Positions 45,601-57,046 are shown, counted from the first letter of the stretch. The stretch is 64,000 nt of DNA from Cercis canadensis (GCA_003255065.1 QAOA01008044.1:70029-134028); one strand, 5' to 3'. The notes: generated from the sequence alone by a model not told the origin. A program made the numbers and translations.

Positions 45601-45955
45601 GTTCTATAAGTAGCTTTGAAACAAGTTTTGAGAAAATTGGTCTCCCAAAAAACAATTTTATTATGTGATTCTGTGTAATTAATTTTTTAATGTCCTATGG
45701 GTCTTTCTAAGATTTTACTTTTGATAGGTTCTATTTGTAACGTTGTTGCTTTCGGTGTCTCCAATCCACTATGCATTCCTCACTTCTATGTAGCTTTTAG
45801 TGCATCTTTTGGGTTGATGAGTTGGATTGACTTTCTTTTGGCTTTAAGTTACAGTGGATGTTTCTGATATTTTAGTTTAGAGATGGAAAGTTGCCTTAAC
45901 ATGTAGCTCTTGGGGCAATGAAATTATCTTTTACCTCAAAAGTACAATTTTTTTT

Positions 45956-46113
45956 NNNNNNNNNNNNNNNNNNNNNNNNNNNNNNNNNNNNNNNNNNNNN
46001 NNNNNNNNNNNNNNNNNNNNNNNNNNNNNNNNNNNNNNNNNNNNNNNNNNNNNNNNNNNNNNNNNNNNNNNNNNNNNNNNNNNNNNNNNNNNNNNNNNNN
46101 NNNNNNNNNNNNN
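45956..46113. other. Assembly gap (158 N)
   Basis: A run of N between two T-rich ends. Sequence and length across it are unknown. Confidence 0.99.
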
Positions 46114-46242
46114 TTTTTTGTGCTCTTTGCTTATAAATCTTATATTTGAACAATCTAGATTATATCTTATGGCTACTCTTGTTTGTATAACGGTTACCCT
46201 TATGTTTATTATATTTTTCATCTCTTGTTGTTACTGGTACAG

Positions 46243-46357
46243 GGGGTACAACCACTTCTGGATGGTGTACTTAGTTATTTGCCTTGTCCAATTGAAGTTA
46301 GTAGTTATGCTCTTGACCAAACAAAGAATGAGAGAAGGTACTCAATTGATGGAAACA
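46243..46357 (+). pseudogene. Single exon of an organellar elongation factor G gene
   Basis: After a pyrimidine tract and AG at 46241-46242 the frame reads GVQPLLDGVLSYLPCPIEV, SYALDQTKNE. This is the segment of translational GTPase EF-G that follows the GTP-binding domain, in the form I associate with the plant mitochondrial factor (Asn-Lys-Gly-Val-Gln-Pro-Leu-Leu-Asp). No other EF-G exon is seen on either side, and the downstream frame ends in stops and a poly-A run (46379-46397). It is either captured cargo of the CACTA-like sequence ending at 47117 or a degenerate gene piece next to the gap. Confidence 0.7.
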
Positions 46358-46654
46358 TTGTAATATTCCTTATTTAAGGAAAAAAAAAAAAAAAAAACTG
46401 ATGCCAAGACCCAGGGAATCAACTAAGTTTCCTCCAAAATGTGCTCATGGAGAGTATGATGGCTAGTTGCCTCTATTGATGTCACTTGTATTGGTTCTTA
46501 AGTTTACATTTGATGTTTCATGAAGATTCCTTAGCAAGAATTTTCTACTGTATAATTTGTTCATTTGTAAGCTATCATATTTTGTAGAATAGTAATAGAG
46601 ATCCTATTCTATTGTTAAATTATAAATACAACAAGGTTTTGCATATTTTTGTTA

Positions 46655-46765
46655 AATTATTCTTTTTATAATAGTGTATTCAAACAAAATATTTTATAAA
46701 TACATGCATTTGAAATGTTGCATTTCAATTACATGTTATTAAAATTCACAAGAATTTGTCAAATG
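46655..46765 (-). mobile_element. Fragment of the Tourist-like element, inverse copy
   Basis: Reverse complement matches 22350-22460 over its length with differences (ATACATGCATTTGAAATG, TGCATTTCAATTACATG). Neither terminal repeat is complete. Confidence 0.65.
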
Positions 46766-46799
46766 GTAGATTTTGATTTTTAAGAAATATTATTTAAGA

Positions 46800-47117
46800 A
46801 TTTACCTTTAAAAAAAAAACTTAGAAATTCCAACGGAATTTTCATTTCGTTGAAATTTCAAAAAATAAAAAATAAATTTATAACTTTTTTAAAAGAAATA
46901 AAAAATATATTAAAAAATACTTTTTTTTTTCAAAATTTCAACAGAATATTCCCTTGAAATTTTTTTTAAATCAAATTTTAACGGTAAAATTTCGTTGGAA
47001 TTATTATTCCGTTAGAATTTTTGTTGGAATTTTGTAATTTTAACGGTCATTTTCTAACAACTCAAATTCTGTTAAAATTCGAAATTTCAACAAAAATTCA
47101 GAAAATTTGTTATAGTG
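46800..47117. mobile_element. CACTA-like terminus cutting the Copia LTR
   Basis: Ends in TTTGTTATAGTG at 47117 (inverse: CACTATAACAAA), preceded by sub-terminal CCAACGGAATTTTC / TTCGTTGGAATT repeats in both orientations. It abuts TTGATACATAC, which lies inside the LTR of the next element, so the LTR was truncated here. The far end is not defined. Confidence 0.65.
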
Positions 47118-47412
47118 TTGATACATACTCGATGCACAGTTTGCAAGTCTTTTATAGTCTAATTTAAGTAATATAATATTACAAATCCACTTGAGAAAAA
47201 ACCAGGACATTAGTTGTTATATTGGTGTAATCACAAAAAGTGGTTCAGCTTCTTTCACAACTTGAATTTTGGCTTGTCGCCCAGCTCATCTTTTACAGCT
47301 TGCAAAACTCAAAACTTATCCTTTTATAGTGCTACTTTGTAGGCTGCATAACTTGTGCGGCTATCTCTATGTATAGCTTGATTATTGACATTAAAAAAAC
47401 GGTGATTTCTCA
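47118..47412 (-). repeat. 3' LTR, truncated
   Basis: Matches 53780-54072 with scattered differences; its outer 94 or so bases are replaced by the CACTA-like terminus. The inner end (minus-strand TGAGAAATCACC) follows a purine-rich tract GAGGCAGAG. Confidence 0.85.
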
Positions 47413-47464
47413 ATACTCTGCCTCAACTTTTTTTTTTTTTCCAGACTTATTTCAGACCTTGTAG

Positions 47465-48551
47465 TCATACCAAGTTGTCTTCTAAATTCTTCAAAATTTG
47501 AACCACCAAGCCCTTTGGTATATCTGCAACTTGGTCTTCAGTTCTAATATATTTCATTTGGATGTCTTCTTGCAATACATTTTCTCTGATAAAATGATAG
47601 TGTACTTCCACATGTTTGGTCCTGGCATGAAAAATAGGATTTTCAGCTAATTGAATGGCTGACTGATTGTCACAATATAACTTTATTGCATAGTTAGTCG
47701 GTTGATGTAGATCTTGCAATAGTTGCATCAGCCACGTACATTCTTGAGCTGCCATAGCTGCTGTTCTATATTCTGCTTATGTACTTGACAGAGACACAAT
47801 GGGTTGTCTCTTACTAGATCAGGACATTGCTCCTGATCCCACGTTAAATATATATCCAGTTGTTGAACGACAAGTGTCACAGTCACCAGCATAATCAGCG
47901 TCACAATATCCCACAACTTCACATGGTACATCTTTCTTGTAAAATATTCCATAATCAATAGTACTCTTAATATACCTCAAAATTCAACGTATTGCATCCA
48001 AATGTGGTTTTCTCAGCTTCTGCATGAATTGACTTACCATACCAACTACATGTGATATGTCAAATCGAGTCAAAGGGAGGTAGATTAAAGTACCTACTAG
48101 CTGCCTATACATCGTGGCATCCTTCAATTCTTTTCCTTCTGTTGAGCATAGTCTAACATTAATTTCCATGGGCGTTGAGATTGGTTTGCAATTCAACATG
48201 CATATTTCTGTAGCATGTATTAAGCGTATTTTTGTTGAGACAGAACTAACCCGTCATTGGTTCTTTGAATCTCAAGCCCCAGAAAGTATCTTAACTCTCC
48301 AAGCTCCTTCATTTGAAAATGCACTAGATTATCTCTTGTTTGACAAATCTTTTCTTCATCATCTCCGATAATAATAAGATCATCCATGTACACTACTACT
48401 GGTGCCATCTTGTATCTTGTATCTTCGTGAACAAACTTGAATCTGCTGGTGCCACAAAATATCCACTTTGTATTAGAAATTCTGCTATTTTCCCATACCA
48501 TGCTCTTGGTGCATGTTTCAACCCGTATAGTGTTTTCTTTAACTTGCACAC
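47465..48551 (-). pseudogene. Copia reverse transcriptase C-terminal part and RNase H
   Basis: Minus strand: [19 protein letters not shown] at about 48545-48490, then [14 protein letters not shown] (YMDD box intact, near 48390), [12 protein letters not shown], the KPISTPME segment at 48195, RNase H (CDNQSAIQLAENPIFHARTKHVEVHYHFIRE) and DIPKGL at the end. Frame breaks occur around 48470, 47975 and 47775. Confidence 0.9.
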
Positions 48552-50405
48552 TTTAGGCACCGTATTTTGTCCATATTTCTAAATTTAGTTGAAGAATACA
48601 AAAAATGTATAAAATTGTTTACTTTTTCGTTCTTTTTAATTTTTACTTGGAATCTTGATTTAAGTATTTTTTTGAATGCATTTTTTTCTTTTTTCTTTTT
48701 TTAATTATTTCTTTGAAGTCTTTAACTTTTATAAAAAAATGAAAAAAAAAAGAAAAAAAACTGTGAAGTGAAAAAATAAAGAGAAAGAGTAAAAAAGAAT
48801 AATAATAATAAAAAAAAAAAGATGCTTTAATCCAATTGCATATATCCTACTTCAATTTTTTTTCAAGAGGCAATACTTCATATGATCTAAGCATTAAGTC
48901 CAATAGTCTCAATCTCATCAAAATAACTTGTCAAAGCCTAATTGTTTATTAGTGCATAGCCCATTTCTTTTTTGATTCAAGTAGAGCACCCAAACTCAAA
49001 ACCCATTTTTAGTTAAGCTCCATTTAAAAGAGAACCCTAGCCACTTCCATGAAGGAGGACATTTTTATTCTTCATTCTCTCCTCTCCTCTCCCTCTTCAT
49101 CTCTTTCTCACACTCTCTATTAAATCTTTGATTCTTAAGCCCTCATTCCATTTTTCTAACATCTCATAGTTTATTTTGATCAGTATTCTCCCCCTTCACA
49201 TGTTCCATCAACTTGGATAAGGCAAGACAGCATTTATTGGGAGAAATTAAAGCTTGAACGTAAGGGTTTGCATGAATTTTTGAAGGTTGAAGGGCTATCC
49301 ACTTTGATTCTTGACACTAAAAGGCTTCAATTGGGTAATGGTTGTCTTCCATTTCATGACTCTTTGAACTCCTATATAATTTTGCAGCTACATTTTTGGG
49401 TGCTTAGAGGCTTGATTATGCATATTTTTAGTTGAAATTAGCTTCTTGGATGATTATAATATGTCCTAAGAGCATGTTCACATGTATTTTTATTTATTTG
49501 GAATGACTTTAAGGCTTTGTTTTACAAGTGATTTTGAATATTGATTGTGCCTTTAAGGTGTTTGATAAAATGCATGTGTGATATTATGCTTGAATTTGGC
49601 TTTGCTTCCAAAGTGTTATGTCTTTTATTTAGCTATTGAGATTATGACATGAATTGAGTGCCTTAGATTCATTATTTGAGTATGTATTGCATCATGATTT
49701 ATTCATACTTTGCATTGGAACATAATTTGTAAATCCTGCCCAGCATTAACCTTTGTGTGATGTTTCATGCATAACTCAAGCTATACACATCATTTTCATG
49801 AGATTTCACTTTTGTTGGAAACCTGAGATGTGAACCTTTCAGTCTATATAGTTTGATTTGAGTGATTTAAAGTCAAATAATCCCAGAATCTTTGCAAACA
49901 GGGCTATTTGAACTTTAAAATTCTGCATTCTAGGTTTCTGACATTTGGCCATTGTTTTATTCATAAATCGAGTTACACAAAGGGAATTGATGCAATTATA
50001 AATTATTTTGAAATCTAAGACATGTATCTTTCAAATGGTAGATGCTTTGTTGCCAAATTCAATGTGTATTAAGCCCAAAAAAATCATAAAATTCGCATCA
50101 AATTCTGTCATTCTGAGTTTTGACATTCGCATGATGTTTTGGGCATAACTTGAGCTTCACAAGTGTTTTGTGCATGATTCCAAAGCCATTTTGAAGGCTA
50201 TACATATATCTTTGCATCAATGTGCTTAANCCTCTTTGGTTCGTAGACCATTTTTTTTAATTAATTTAAAAGGGGTTTTTCAATTGTTCCCCGTTTTCTT
50301 AATATAATTGGTGGCGACTCCAAGTTTTCTTTCAGAAAATTAATCTTTTGTTTTTTTTTTAAGTCTGTCATTTACATCGTAGCGACCTTTGGGTACGTTG
50401 TGACA
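48552..50405 (-). mobile_element. Solo LTR-like insertion in the reverse transcriptase; TSD CACAC
   Basis: CACAC at 48547-48551 and 50406-50410 flanks 1854 bases; removal rejoins GYVC with KLKKTLYGL in the RT. On the minus strand it starts TGTCACAACGTACCC and ends GGTGCCTAAA. Text such as ATTGGTGGCGACTCCA (near 50307) is typical of large Gypsy LTRs. A lone n sits at 50230. Poly-A/T blocks occur near 48740-48820. Class is inferred from ends and composition only. Confidence 0.7.
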
Positions 50406-50410
50406 CACAC

Positions 50411-52123
50411 ATATCCCAGGTGATCTTTGATCTCGAAACCTTTCGGCTATTCCATGTATATTTCTTGATCTAATTCAGCATGTAGAAATGCATTTTTGAC
50501 ATCCATTTGCCAGAGCTTCCATGATTTACTAGATGCAAGTGCTTGCAAAACATGAACTATAGTGAGTTTTGCCACCGGACTAAATGTCTCATCGTAGTCT
50601 AGTCCATATCTTTGTGAAAAACCTCATGCCACTAAATGAGCCTTGTACCTCTCTACTGATCCATTAGGACGAGTCTTCACCTTGTACACCTATTTACATG
50701 AGATGGGTTGTATTCTGGTAGGTTGTGGCACTAGTTCCCAGGTTTCATTTTGTTTTAGCGCCTTCATCTCTTCTCCCATTGCGTCTCTCCACTCCTTGGA
50801 CTAAGTTGCTTCTTCATAAGTACTTGGTTCCTTTATGCCATTGTCTTCTACTAGCGCTGTATTGGCATATATTGGATTTGGCTTCCGAATCCTCGTAGAT
50901 CTCCTCGGCTTTGATTGAGGAATTTCCTCCTCTAATTCTTTTGTTTGACTTGGTCTCTCCTCCTCTGGAGACTTAATGTGTACTCCTATCCGCCAAGGGC
51001 TTTTCTCTTTATTTGAAGATCTTGCTCTTTATCAACAGCTTCTCCTTGTGTTGGCGGTACTTCCTTGTCTTTTGATTGCGCTCTGCTTTTGCATTTGCTC
51101 CTCAATTTCTTTAGAATCTAGCAATAGTATAGCTTGCGGGGACTACCATGATGATGCTTCATCAAACACCACATTTCTAGACACATAGCAACGTCCAGTT
51201 TTTGGATCACAACATCTCCACCCTTTTTGCTGACTATTGTAGCCAACAAATATACAACGGATTGCTTTCTTGTCAAATTTGCTACATTCCTGACTCGGCA
51301 CAAACATGTAGCAAACACACCCAAATACTCGAAAGTACCTGATTGATGAAATTGTGCCCCATAATTTCTCATATGGTAAAATTAACCCAAGTTTGGCTTA
51401 GGGTAGCCTATTGGTGACATAAACAACTGTTTTCATACATTATGCTCAGAATCGTGGTGGAACATTTTTTGTATGCAACATGCTCCTACACGTCTCTACC
51501 AATGTCATTCTTTCTTTATGCGACTCCATTTTGTTGTGGAGAATTTGGACAGGTTAACTGTCACCTTATGCCGTACTTTTGTAGATATTGAGTAAACTCC
51601 TTTGAAATGTACTCTCTCCCGTTGTCTATACGCAACCACCGTATTTTGTATCCAACTTCAGTTTCAATCTTTTCTTTAAACTCCTTGAACTTCATTAGAG
51701 CTTCTGACTTCTCCTTCATAAAGTCTATCACACATACCTTGAGAAATCATCAATAAATGTGATTATGTACCGGCTTCTGCTAATTGATGGCTTCTTCACA
51801 GGTCCAAAAACATCCAAATGCACATGCTCCAATGGTATCTCAACTCTGGATCTTGATTCTTCATATGGTAGCTCGTGAGCTTTGCCATACTGACAACTTG
51901 CACAGATAATGTTATCACGTATCTCTAAATTTGGTAGGCCTCTTAACATAGATTTCTTCATCATTGCCTTTAATCGATTATAGCCGACATGTCCAAGCCT
52001 TGCGTGCCACAAATCTGCTGTCTCATTCTTTCTTGTCTTATCCACATATGCCTCTTGTGCTGACATTACATAGACATACTCAAGTCGTCTTCCTTCCATA
52101 AGTAGTGGACTTGTAGGCTTCAA
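50411..52123 (-). pseudogene. Copia integrase and reverse transcriptase N-terminal part
   Basis: From 52123: the pre-integrase block DLWHARLGHVGYNRLKAM, integrase zinc residues, HVHLDVFGPVK, FIDDFSRYV, then in another frame WLRIDNGREYIS near 51630 and PNSPQQNGVA. The third catalytic residue (Glu) is replaced by TAA at 51516-51518. RT pieces follow to 50411 (the complement of GACATCCATTTGCC near 50495 encodes the NAF region). Heavily interrupted. Confidence 0.88.
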
Positions 52124-52760
52124 GCTCCGCTACACCTTCACATCTCTAGGTCCAAACACCACATAATTGCCTAAAGATGTTAATTGCGAGACTAACAATA
52201 GGTTCTTTTTCATCCCGGGTACGTGATAAATCTGGTCCACCTGCACCTGATGTGAACTGAAATGAGGGACGATAACCGCTTTGCCAATATGGGCAATTGG
52301 CAACCTAGAGTTATGTGCTGTCACCATGACTCGTTCTCCCTTGTACTCTGACACATTTAAGAGTTTTTCCTCATTGCCAGTCATATGGTTGGAACAGCCA
52401 AAATAAACAATCTAGTCATCATCATAATTAATTGATTTGTCACTCACCGTAACAAGTATCATCTCCGTTACTCGTCTGTCTCTGCATAATGCGGTAATTT
52501 CCTCACTGTTGTCCCACTGGGGTTGTCCTCCATGATCTACTTCTTTACTAGAACTAGACTTTTCTACAGCTAATGATGCTTGAAAATCCCATTCTTCCTC
52601 ACTTTCATTTTTGTGGAGTGAAGCGACATTACCTTCTACCTTCTCAACTCGACAATCTCGTGCAAAGTGGCATTTCCTGCCACACTTGTAGCACTGGTCA
52701 TCTTTGCGGTGATATTTCTTTTCTTCTCTGTCATCTCTGTAGCGGGGTTGTCTAGCTCCT
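52124..52760 (-). pseudogene. Copia zinc knuckle and protease, active-site Asp lost
   Basis: A CCHC-type knuckle (CYKCGRKCHFARDC, near 52695-52650) is followed by acidic linker sequence and by [16 protein letters not shown] at about 52410, where family members read [10 protein letters not shown]: the Asp-Ser is replaced and a stop (TAG) precedes it. Pieces downstream ([34 protein letters not shown]) fit the protease-integrase linker. Confidence 0.85.
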
Positions 52761-52762
52761 CC

Positions 52763-53506
52763 TCACTGTGTACCTCGACCTCTCCCACGTTGTCCTCTTT
52801 GCCAACCTTGTTGTCTTCTACTCAAGTTTTCACCTTCATTGTTGGACTTTGTAGCTGTCATGTCTTCTCTAGGCACTCTCTTTTTGGCAAAAAGAGCCCT
52901 ATCCTCCTCTTTTATTGAAACTTTCGACATTTGCTTATCTAAAGCTTCTTGGTTGGCCAAGATACTTTCTAGCTCTATCAAAGTTGGTTCTTTGACCCAT
53001 CCTCGAGTAGCTATAACTAACCCATGGTATTTGGAATTTAATCCATGAATAATAATTCTTCGTTTCCTCGCCTCGTTGATTGCACTCTTTGAATCCATTT
53101 TTGCAATTTCATTGCAAATGGATCTCACTTTGGTGAAATATTGACTCACCGACATGTCTCTTTGTTCGGCTGACATGAGCTCATTCTCCAACAGTTGCAA
53201 TTTTGCATCATTCTTCCTCGTGAATAATGTTGCCAGGGTATCCCAGACCTCCTTCGGTGTTGATAAGTCCTTAATTGGCTGCAAGAACTCGTCCTCAACG
53301 GTGACAAACAACACGTACATGGCTTTGCTGGCTCTAATCTTCCACTTCTTTTCCTCCTCGTTAGTTGGTGGGGTTGTTTTTGCACCACCAATAACACCCC
53401 ACAAATCTTGCCCAAGCATATAGTACTGAATACGGATGCTACACGTATCATAATTGTTGTTGTTAAGCTTCTCAATTGAGCTTGTTAAAGATGCAAGATC
53501 CGTCAT
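52763..53506 (-). CDS. Copia gag, open frame of 247 codons
   Basis: An uninterrupted frame from ATG 53506: LNNNNYDTCSIRIQYYM, KAMYVLFVTVED, KEVWDTLATLFTRKND, LENELMSAEQRDMSVSQYF, IIHGLNSKYHGLV, ending in a basic Gly/Arg tail (RGQRGRGRG) before the zinc knuckle that lies past a stop. This is the DUF4219/UBN2-type gag of plant Copia elements. It is the only long element frame here without a lesion, though the rest of the element is dead. Confidence 0.9.
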   Translation of the reverse strand: MTDLASLTSSIEKLNNNNYDTCSIRIQYYMLGQDLWGVIGGAKTTPPTNEEEKKWKIRASKAMYVLFVTVEDEFLQPIKDLSTPKEVWDTLATLFTRKNDAKLQLLENELMSAEQRDMSVSQYFTKVRSICNEIAKMDSKSAINEARKRRIIIHGLNSKYHGLVIATRGWVKEPTLIELESILANQEALDKQMSKVSIKEEDRALFAKKRVPREDMTATKSNNEGENLSRRQQGWQRGQRGRGRGTQ

Positions 53507-53670
53507 GGTAATTGGTTAGTGCCCAGCACTCAACCAATCAAGCGTGATTCCAAACCACCAAATATCACAGTCCCAGACTATGTTCTGGAAGAATCTCCTC
53601 GTAGCACAATCCCTGACTGCAGTCACTCGAACTATATGTTGGCTCGAACAAGCAGGCCCTTTGATAACCT

Positions 53671-53684
53671 GGCTCTGATACCAA
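53671..53684 (-). other. Primer binding site (initiator tRNA-Met)
   Basis: Minus strand TTGGTATCAGAGCC next to the LTR end at 53686. Confidence 0.92.
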
Positions 53685-53685
53685 T

Positions 53686-54072
53686 TGAAGAAAAAATAGA
53701 AGAGGAGAAAGAAAAACTACTCACACATACACATGGAAAGAGAGGAAAAATGTTTTCAATATACTTCACTCCAAAATATTGATACATACTTGGTGCACGG
53801 TTTGCAAGCCTTTTATAGTCTAATTTAAGTAATATAATACTAAAAACCCACTTGAGAAGAAACCAGGACATTGGTTGTTATATTGGTGCAATCACAAAAA
53901 GCAGTGCAGCTTCCTTCACAACTTGAATTCGGCTTGTCACCCAACTCATCTTTTACAACTTGCAAAACTCAAAACTTATCCTTTTATAGTGCTACTTTGT
54001 AGGCTGCACAACTTGTGCGACTATCTCTGTGTATAGCTTGATTACCGACATTAAAAAAAGGGTGACTTCTCA
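53686..54072 (-). repeat. 5' LTR of the Copia element (387 bp)
   Basis: Minus-strand ends TGAGAAGTCACC and TTTTTTCTTCA. It lies between the primer site and the Gypsy sequence that begins at 54073. Confidence 0.88.
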
Positions 54073-55924
54073 CCATCTAGCTAATTCCTCTACTTATGTT
54101 AGGGAACTTCACGCTATTACTAGTGCAGTGAAGTCAGTATCTTCTTGGCAGAAAAATCATCATAGAGATGGATTAGGTATTAAGGAGCTCATGACTCAAA
54201 TCATACAAACCCCTGAACAGCACTTCTACTCATCCAAATTATTTGGATTTGACTATGTCATCCACTACAAACCAGGTGGTGAAAACAAAGCTGCGCATGC
54301 ACTGTCGAGAATTCCTTGTGAGCAACAAGGGTCCTGTCTTGCCTTAACTGTTCCCCATTTCTTAATTGTTGATAAATTGAGAGCAGAAGTAGCAGCTGAT
54401 CCAGAACTCTTACAGCTGCAACAAGAAATCCAACAGGATCCTAGCAAGCATCCTTTTATGCACACATCTGATGGCTTGCTGTCTTTCAAGGGGAAACTTT
54501 TTCTGGGCTCCAATTCTCCTCTCAAGCTTGTCTTGATTGAGGAATTCCATGCAACACGACTAGGGGGTCATACGGGAGTAGCAAAGACTGTGGGTCGTTT
54601 GTCTATAAACTTTATTGGCAAAGACTCAAAGAGGATGTGGCTAAATTCATTAAAACCTTCGATGTTTGTCAACAGATCAAAACTCCCACTCAAGCTCTAG
54701 GAGGATTATTGCAGCCCATTCCTCTCCTAATCAAATTTAGGAAGATCTCTCATTGGATTTTATTGCAGGACTACCTCTTCTCCAAGGCAAAACTACTATT
54801 TTAGTAATAGTGGATCGATTCTCAAAGGGTGCACATGTTGGTGTCTTGCCCACGCATCATTAAGCAACTCAAGTTGCAGAACTCTTTGCTACCATGGTTT
54901 GTAAACAACATGGGTTTCCAAAGAATCTCATATCAGACCGAGATCCTATCTTTCTCAGTCGTTTCTGGAAGGAATTATTTCGTTTAAGTGGAACCAAGCT
55001 CCAAATGAGCACTGCCTATCATCCGCAATCAGACGGCCAGATAGAGATGGTAAACAATAGTATTTAAGAGCTTTCGTTCATAATGAACCTAAGCAATGGG
55101 GTCGTTTCCTTCACTGGGCAGAATGGAGATATAAGACTGCTATTCACTCCTCCACAGGCTTCACCCCATTCCAAGTCATGTTTGGCCGACCTCCACCTTC
55201 AATTCCCCATTATATAGAGGGAACTTCTCCAATTGCTGCTGTAGAAGTTGAGGGCACTACCAGAGATAGGATTCTAGCCAAACTCCAAAACAAATTGGCA
55301 AAGGCCCAGCTTGCAATGAAGAACCAAGCAGATAAGAAAAGATTAGAGGTAGAATTCAATGTTGGGGATTGGGTATATGTTCTCCTTCGATGATACAGGC
55401 AGATGTTTGTTTCTGGTTCTCGCAACCAAAAGCTAGCAAAAAGGTTTTATGGGCCCTTTCAAATATTGGAGCGTATAGGACCAGTGGCTTACAAGCTTGA
55501 TCTTCCTGCATCATAAAAAATCCACAATGTTTTCCATTGTGCTCTCACCAAACCACACTATGGTCCCCGAGATTCTAATGTTTTGGCTCTTCCACCTGAA
55601 GTTTGTAGCCATCAACCTCTCATTAAACCATTGGCTATTTTGGATCACAAACTCTCTGCATCTGGGCAGCAGGATATGGTTCTGGTGCAATGGCAAGGGT
55701 TACCATTAGAAGACACTTCATGGGAAGACTTCTCCAAACTCCAAGAGGACTACCCTGACATGCACCTTGAGGACAAGGTGAATTTGGAAGAACGAAGGAA
55801 TGACAGGAAAGAATCAGAAGCAACAAGTCTATTAGATGCAGAAACTGATAACTCAAGCTCAAGCACAAGACCAAAACGTTTAATTAAGAAGCCCACTTGG
55901 TGGAATAATTTTAGTAAGTTCTAG
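54073..55924 (+). pseudogene. Ty3/gypsy RNase H, integrase and chromodomain, broken
   Basis: RNase H end (YVRELHAITSAVKSV, HYKPGGENKAAHALSRIP), integrase zinc domain (HATRLGGHTGVAKT), core in shifted frames (DFIAGLPLL near 54760, VDRFSKGAHV near 54812, SDRDPIFLSRFWKELF near 54940, AYHPQSDGQIE near 55015), the C-terminal tail (55178-55393) and a chromodomain-like end (VLVQWQGLPLEDTSWEDF, 55675-55735; DKVNLEE). Chromodomains on Gypsy integrases steer insertion to heterochromatin (chromovirus group). Multiple frameshifts and stops; the RT half is missing where the Copia element inserted. Confidence 0.92.
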
Positions 55925-56140
55925 AATAGCATCAAGCAGTTAGTTGTAACTTAGTAAGATCTTGAAATCTAGGGAAAATGCTGAGTTGTATCTTTGTTAT
56001 TGCTTGAGTAACGTATAGACACTTGTCTATATCAGATGTATTTTGCAGAATGAATGGGAAGGAGAAAATTATTTCAATTTCTATACTTTCTTTCATTGCA
56101 GAAGGTTCCCTTAGCCTCGAATCTAAGGATTACCTATCAG
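55925..56140 (+). repeat. Probable Gypsy 3' LTR remnant
   Basis: Directly after the pol stop come GTTAGTTGTAACTTAG, TATAGACACTTGTCTATATC, and a pyrimidine-rich AATTTCTATACTTTCTTTCATTGCAG region, the usual layout of a chromovirus LTR. Ends could not be set and no second copy is present. Confidence 0.45.
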
Positions 56141-56542
56141 AATGTCTCATTAATAGAATTGAATTAATTTAATTTGACAAAAAATATTTCTGAATCAGAC
56201 CACAAGTGATAGGATTTGTAAATCATCATACAATACACATAAAATGATTTTGTAAATAAAATCTTTTCCTAAACTAAAAAGCTTTGTGGAAGAATTCATT
56301 TAGAAATCAAATCAATTTCATATTTTTCATGCTTTTAAACATAATCTAAAAGAACTAATATGCTCTATAGCCAAATATACAAAAAAGAGGAAGAGCTCTA
56401 ACTCAGTCGAGCCCGCTCCCATTCTTAAAGCTAGTCTCCTCACTCCTTTTCCTCTATTCGAATTTCCTTGATTACAAATGTAATCACTATTTATCTAAAG
56501 GTAAAGAAATATACAAAAAAATAGGCAATTTGCTCTATTCAT

Positions 56543-57046
56543 CTACACAACATGGACCGGTGTCTCCTGCATGGAAGTGATTGGTTGTGGAGTTTGAACT
56601 GAAGAACTTCTGCATATTGGGCAGGTCGGATGCAGCTTGAGCCACGGATCAACACAAATAAGATGGTAGATATGGCCACAATCTGGAAGTAGTCTCAGGG
56701 TATCAGTATCTTTATAATCCCCTAAGCAGATGGAGCAGCAAGAAGAGACTAAACTCCCTTTTTGCACTTCAGAATACAGAAGCTTTGGATAGCTATCAAG
56801 AGTGTTGTCATCGAGGCCACGTTCAGTAAGAGCAACCGCGCCTTCGGCTACACCAGACGGAGGAATTCCAGTTAAAACATTGAATATATTGGGGATGGCT
56901 GAAGACCTTCGAAGTCGAATGCAAGCAAAAGAAATGATTGCGACTAAGAAGATCATGGCAATCATGAAAGTGATTCCATAAGTAAACCCACTAGTACTGT
57001 CACGATCTTCGATGGTGCTGCTGGTGTTCAAGGAGGTGTTGTTCAT
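56543..57046 (-). CDS. RING-H2 finger protein, ATL type (E3 ubiquitin ligase)
   Basis: An intact intronless frame of 167 residues. Residues 24-44 form one hydrophobic membrane segment followed by a basic stretch (RLRRS); 77-79 are the GLD motif that marks the ATL family; 104-145 form the RING-H2 domain with ligands C104, C107, C123, H125, H128, C131, C142, C145, spacing C-x2-C-x15-C-x-H-x2-H-x2-C-x10-C-x2-C and the Trp (PW) needed for E2 contact. ATL proteins are membrane-bound ubiquitin ligases, often induced in defence or stress; the substrate cannot be told. Single exon, short length and short C-terminal tail suit the small ATL members. W-boxes lie upstream. Confidence 0.93.
   Translation of the reverse strand: MNNTSLNTSSTIEDRDSTSGFTYGITFMIAMIFLVAIISFACIRLRRSSAIPNIFNVLTGIPPSGVAEGAVALTERGLDDNTLDSYPKLLYSEVQKGSLVSSCCSICLGDYKDTDTLRLLPDCGHIYHLICVDPWLKLHPTCPICRSSSVQTPQPITSMQETPVHVV

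Larger units (their letters stand above)
47118..54072 (-). mobile_element. Copia element, minus strand, with truncated 3' LTR
   Basis: The right LTR (53686-54072) and its truncated partner (47118-47412) are direct repeats. Between them, read from right to left: primer site, gag, protease, integrase, reverse transcriptase (split by an insertion at 48552-50405) and RNase H. To the right the element abuts Gypsy pol sequence, so it appears to have landed inside a Gypsy element; the left half of that Gypsy element is not seen. Confidence 0.88.

Noticed and set aside
45896..46221. ORFs spanning the N run
   Set aside because: They are produced by unknown bases in the gap.
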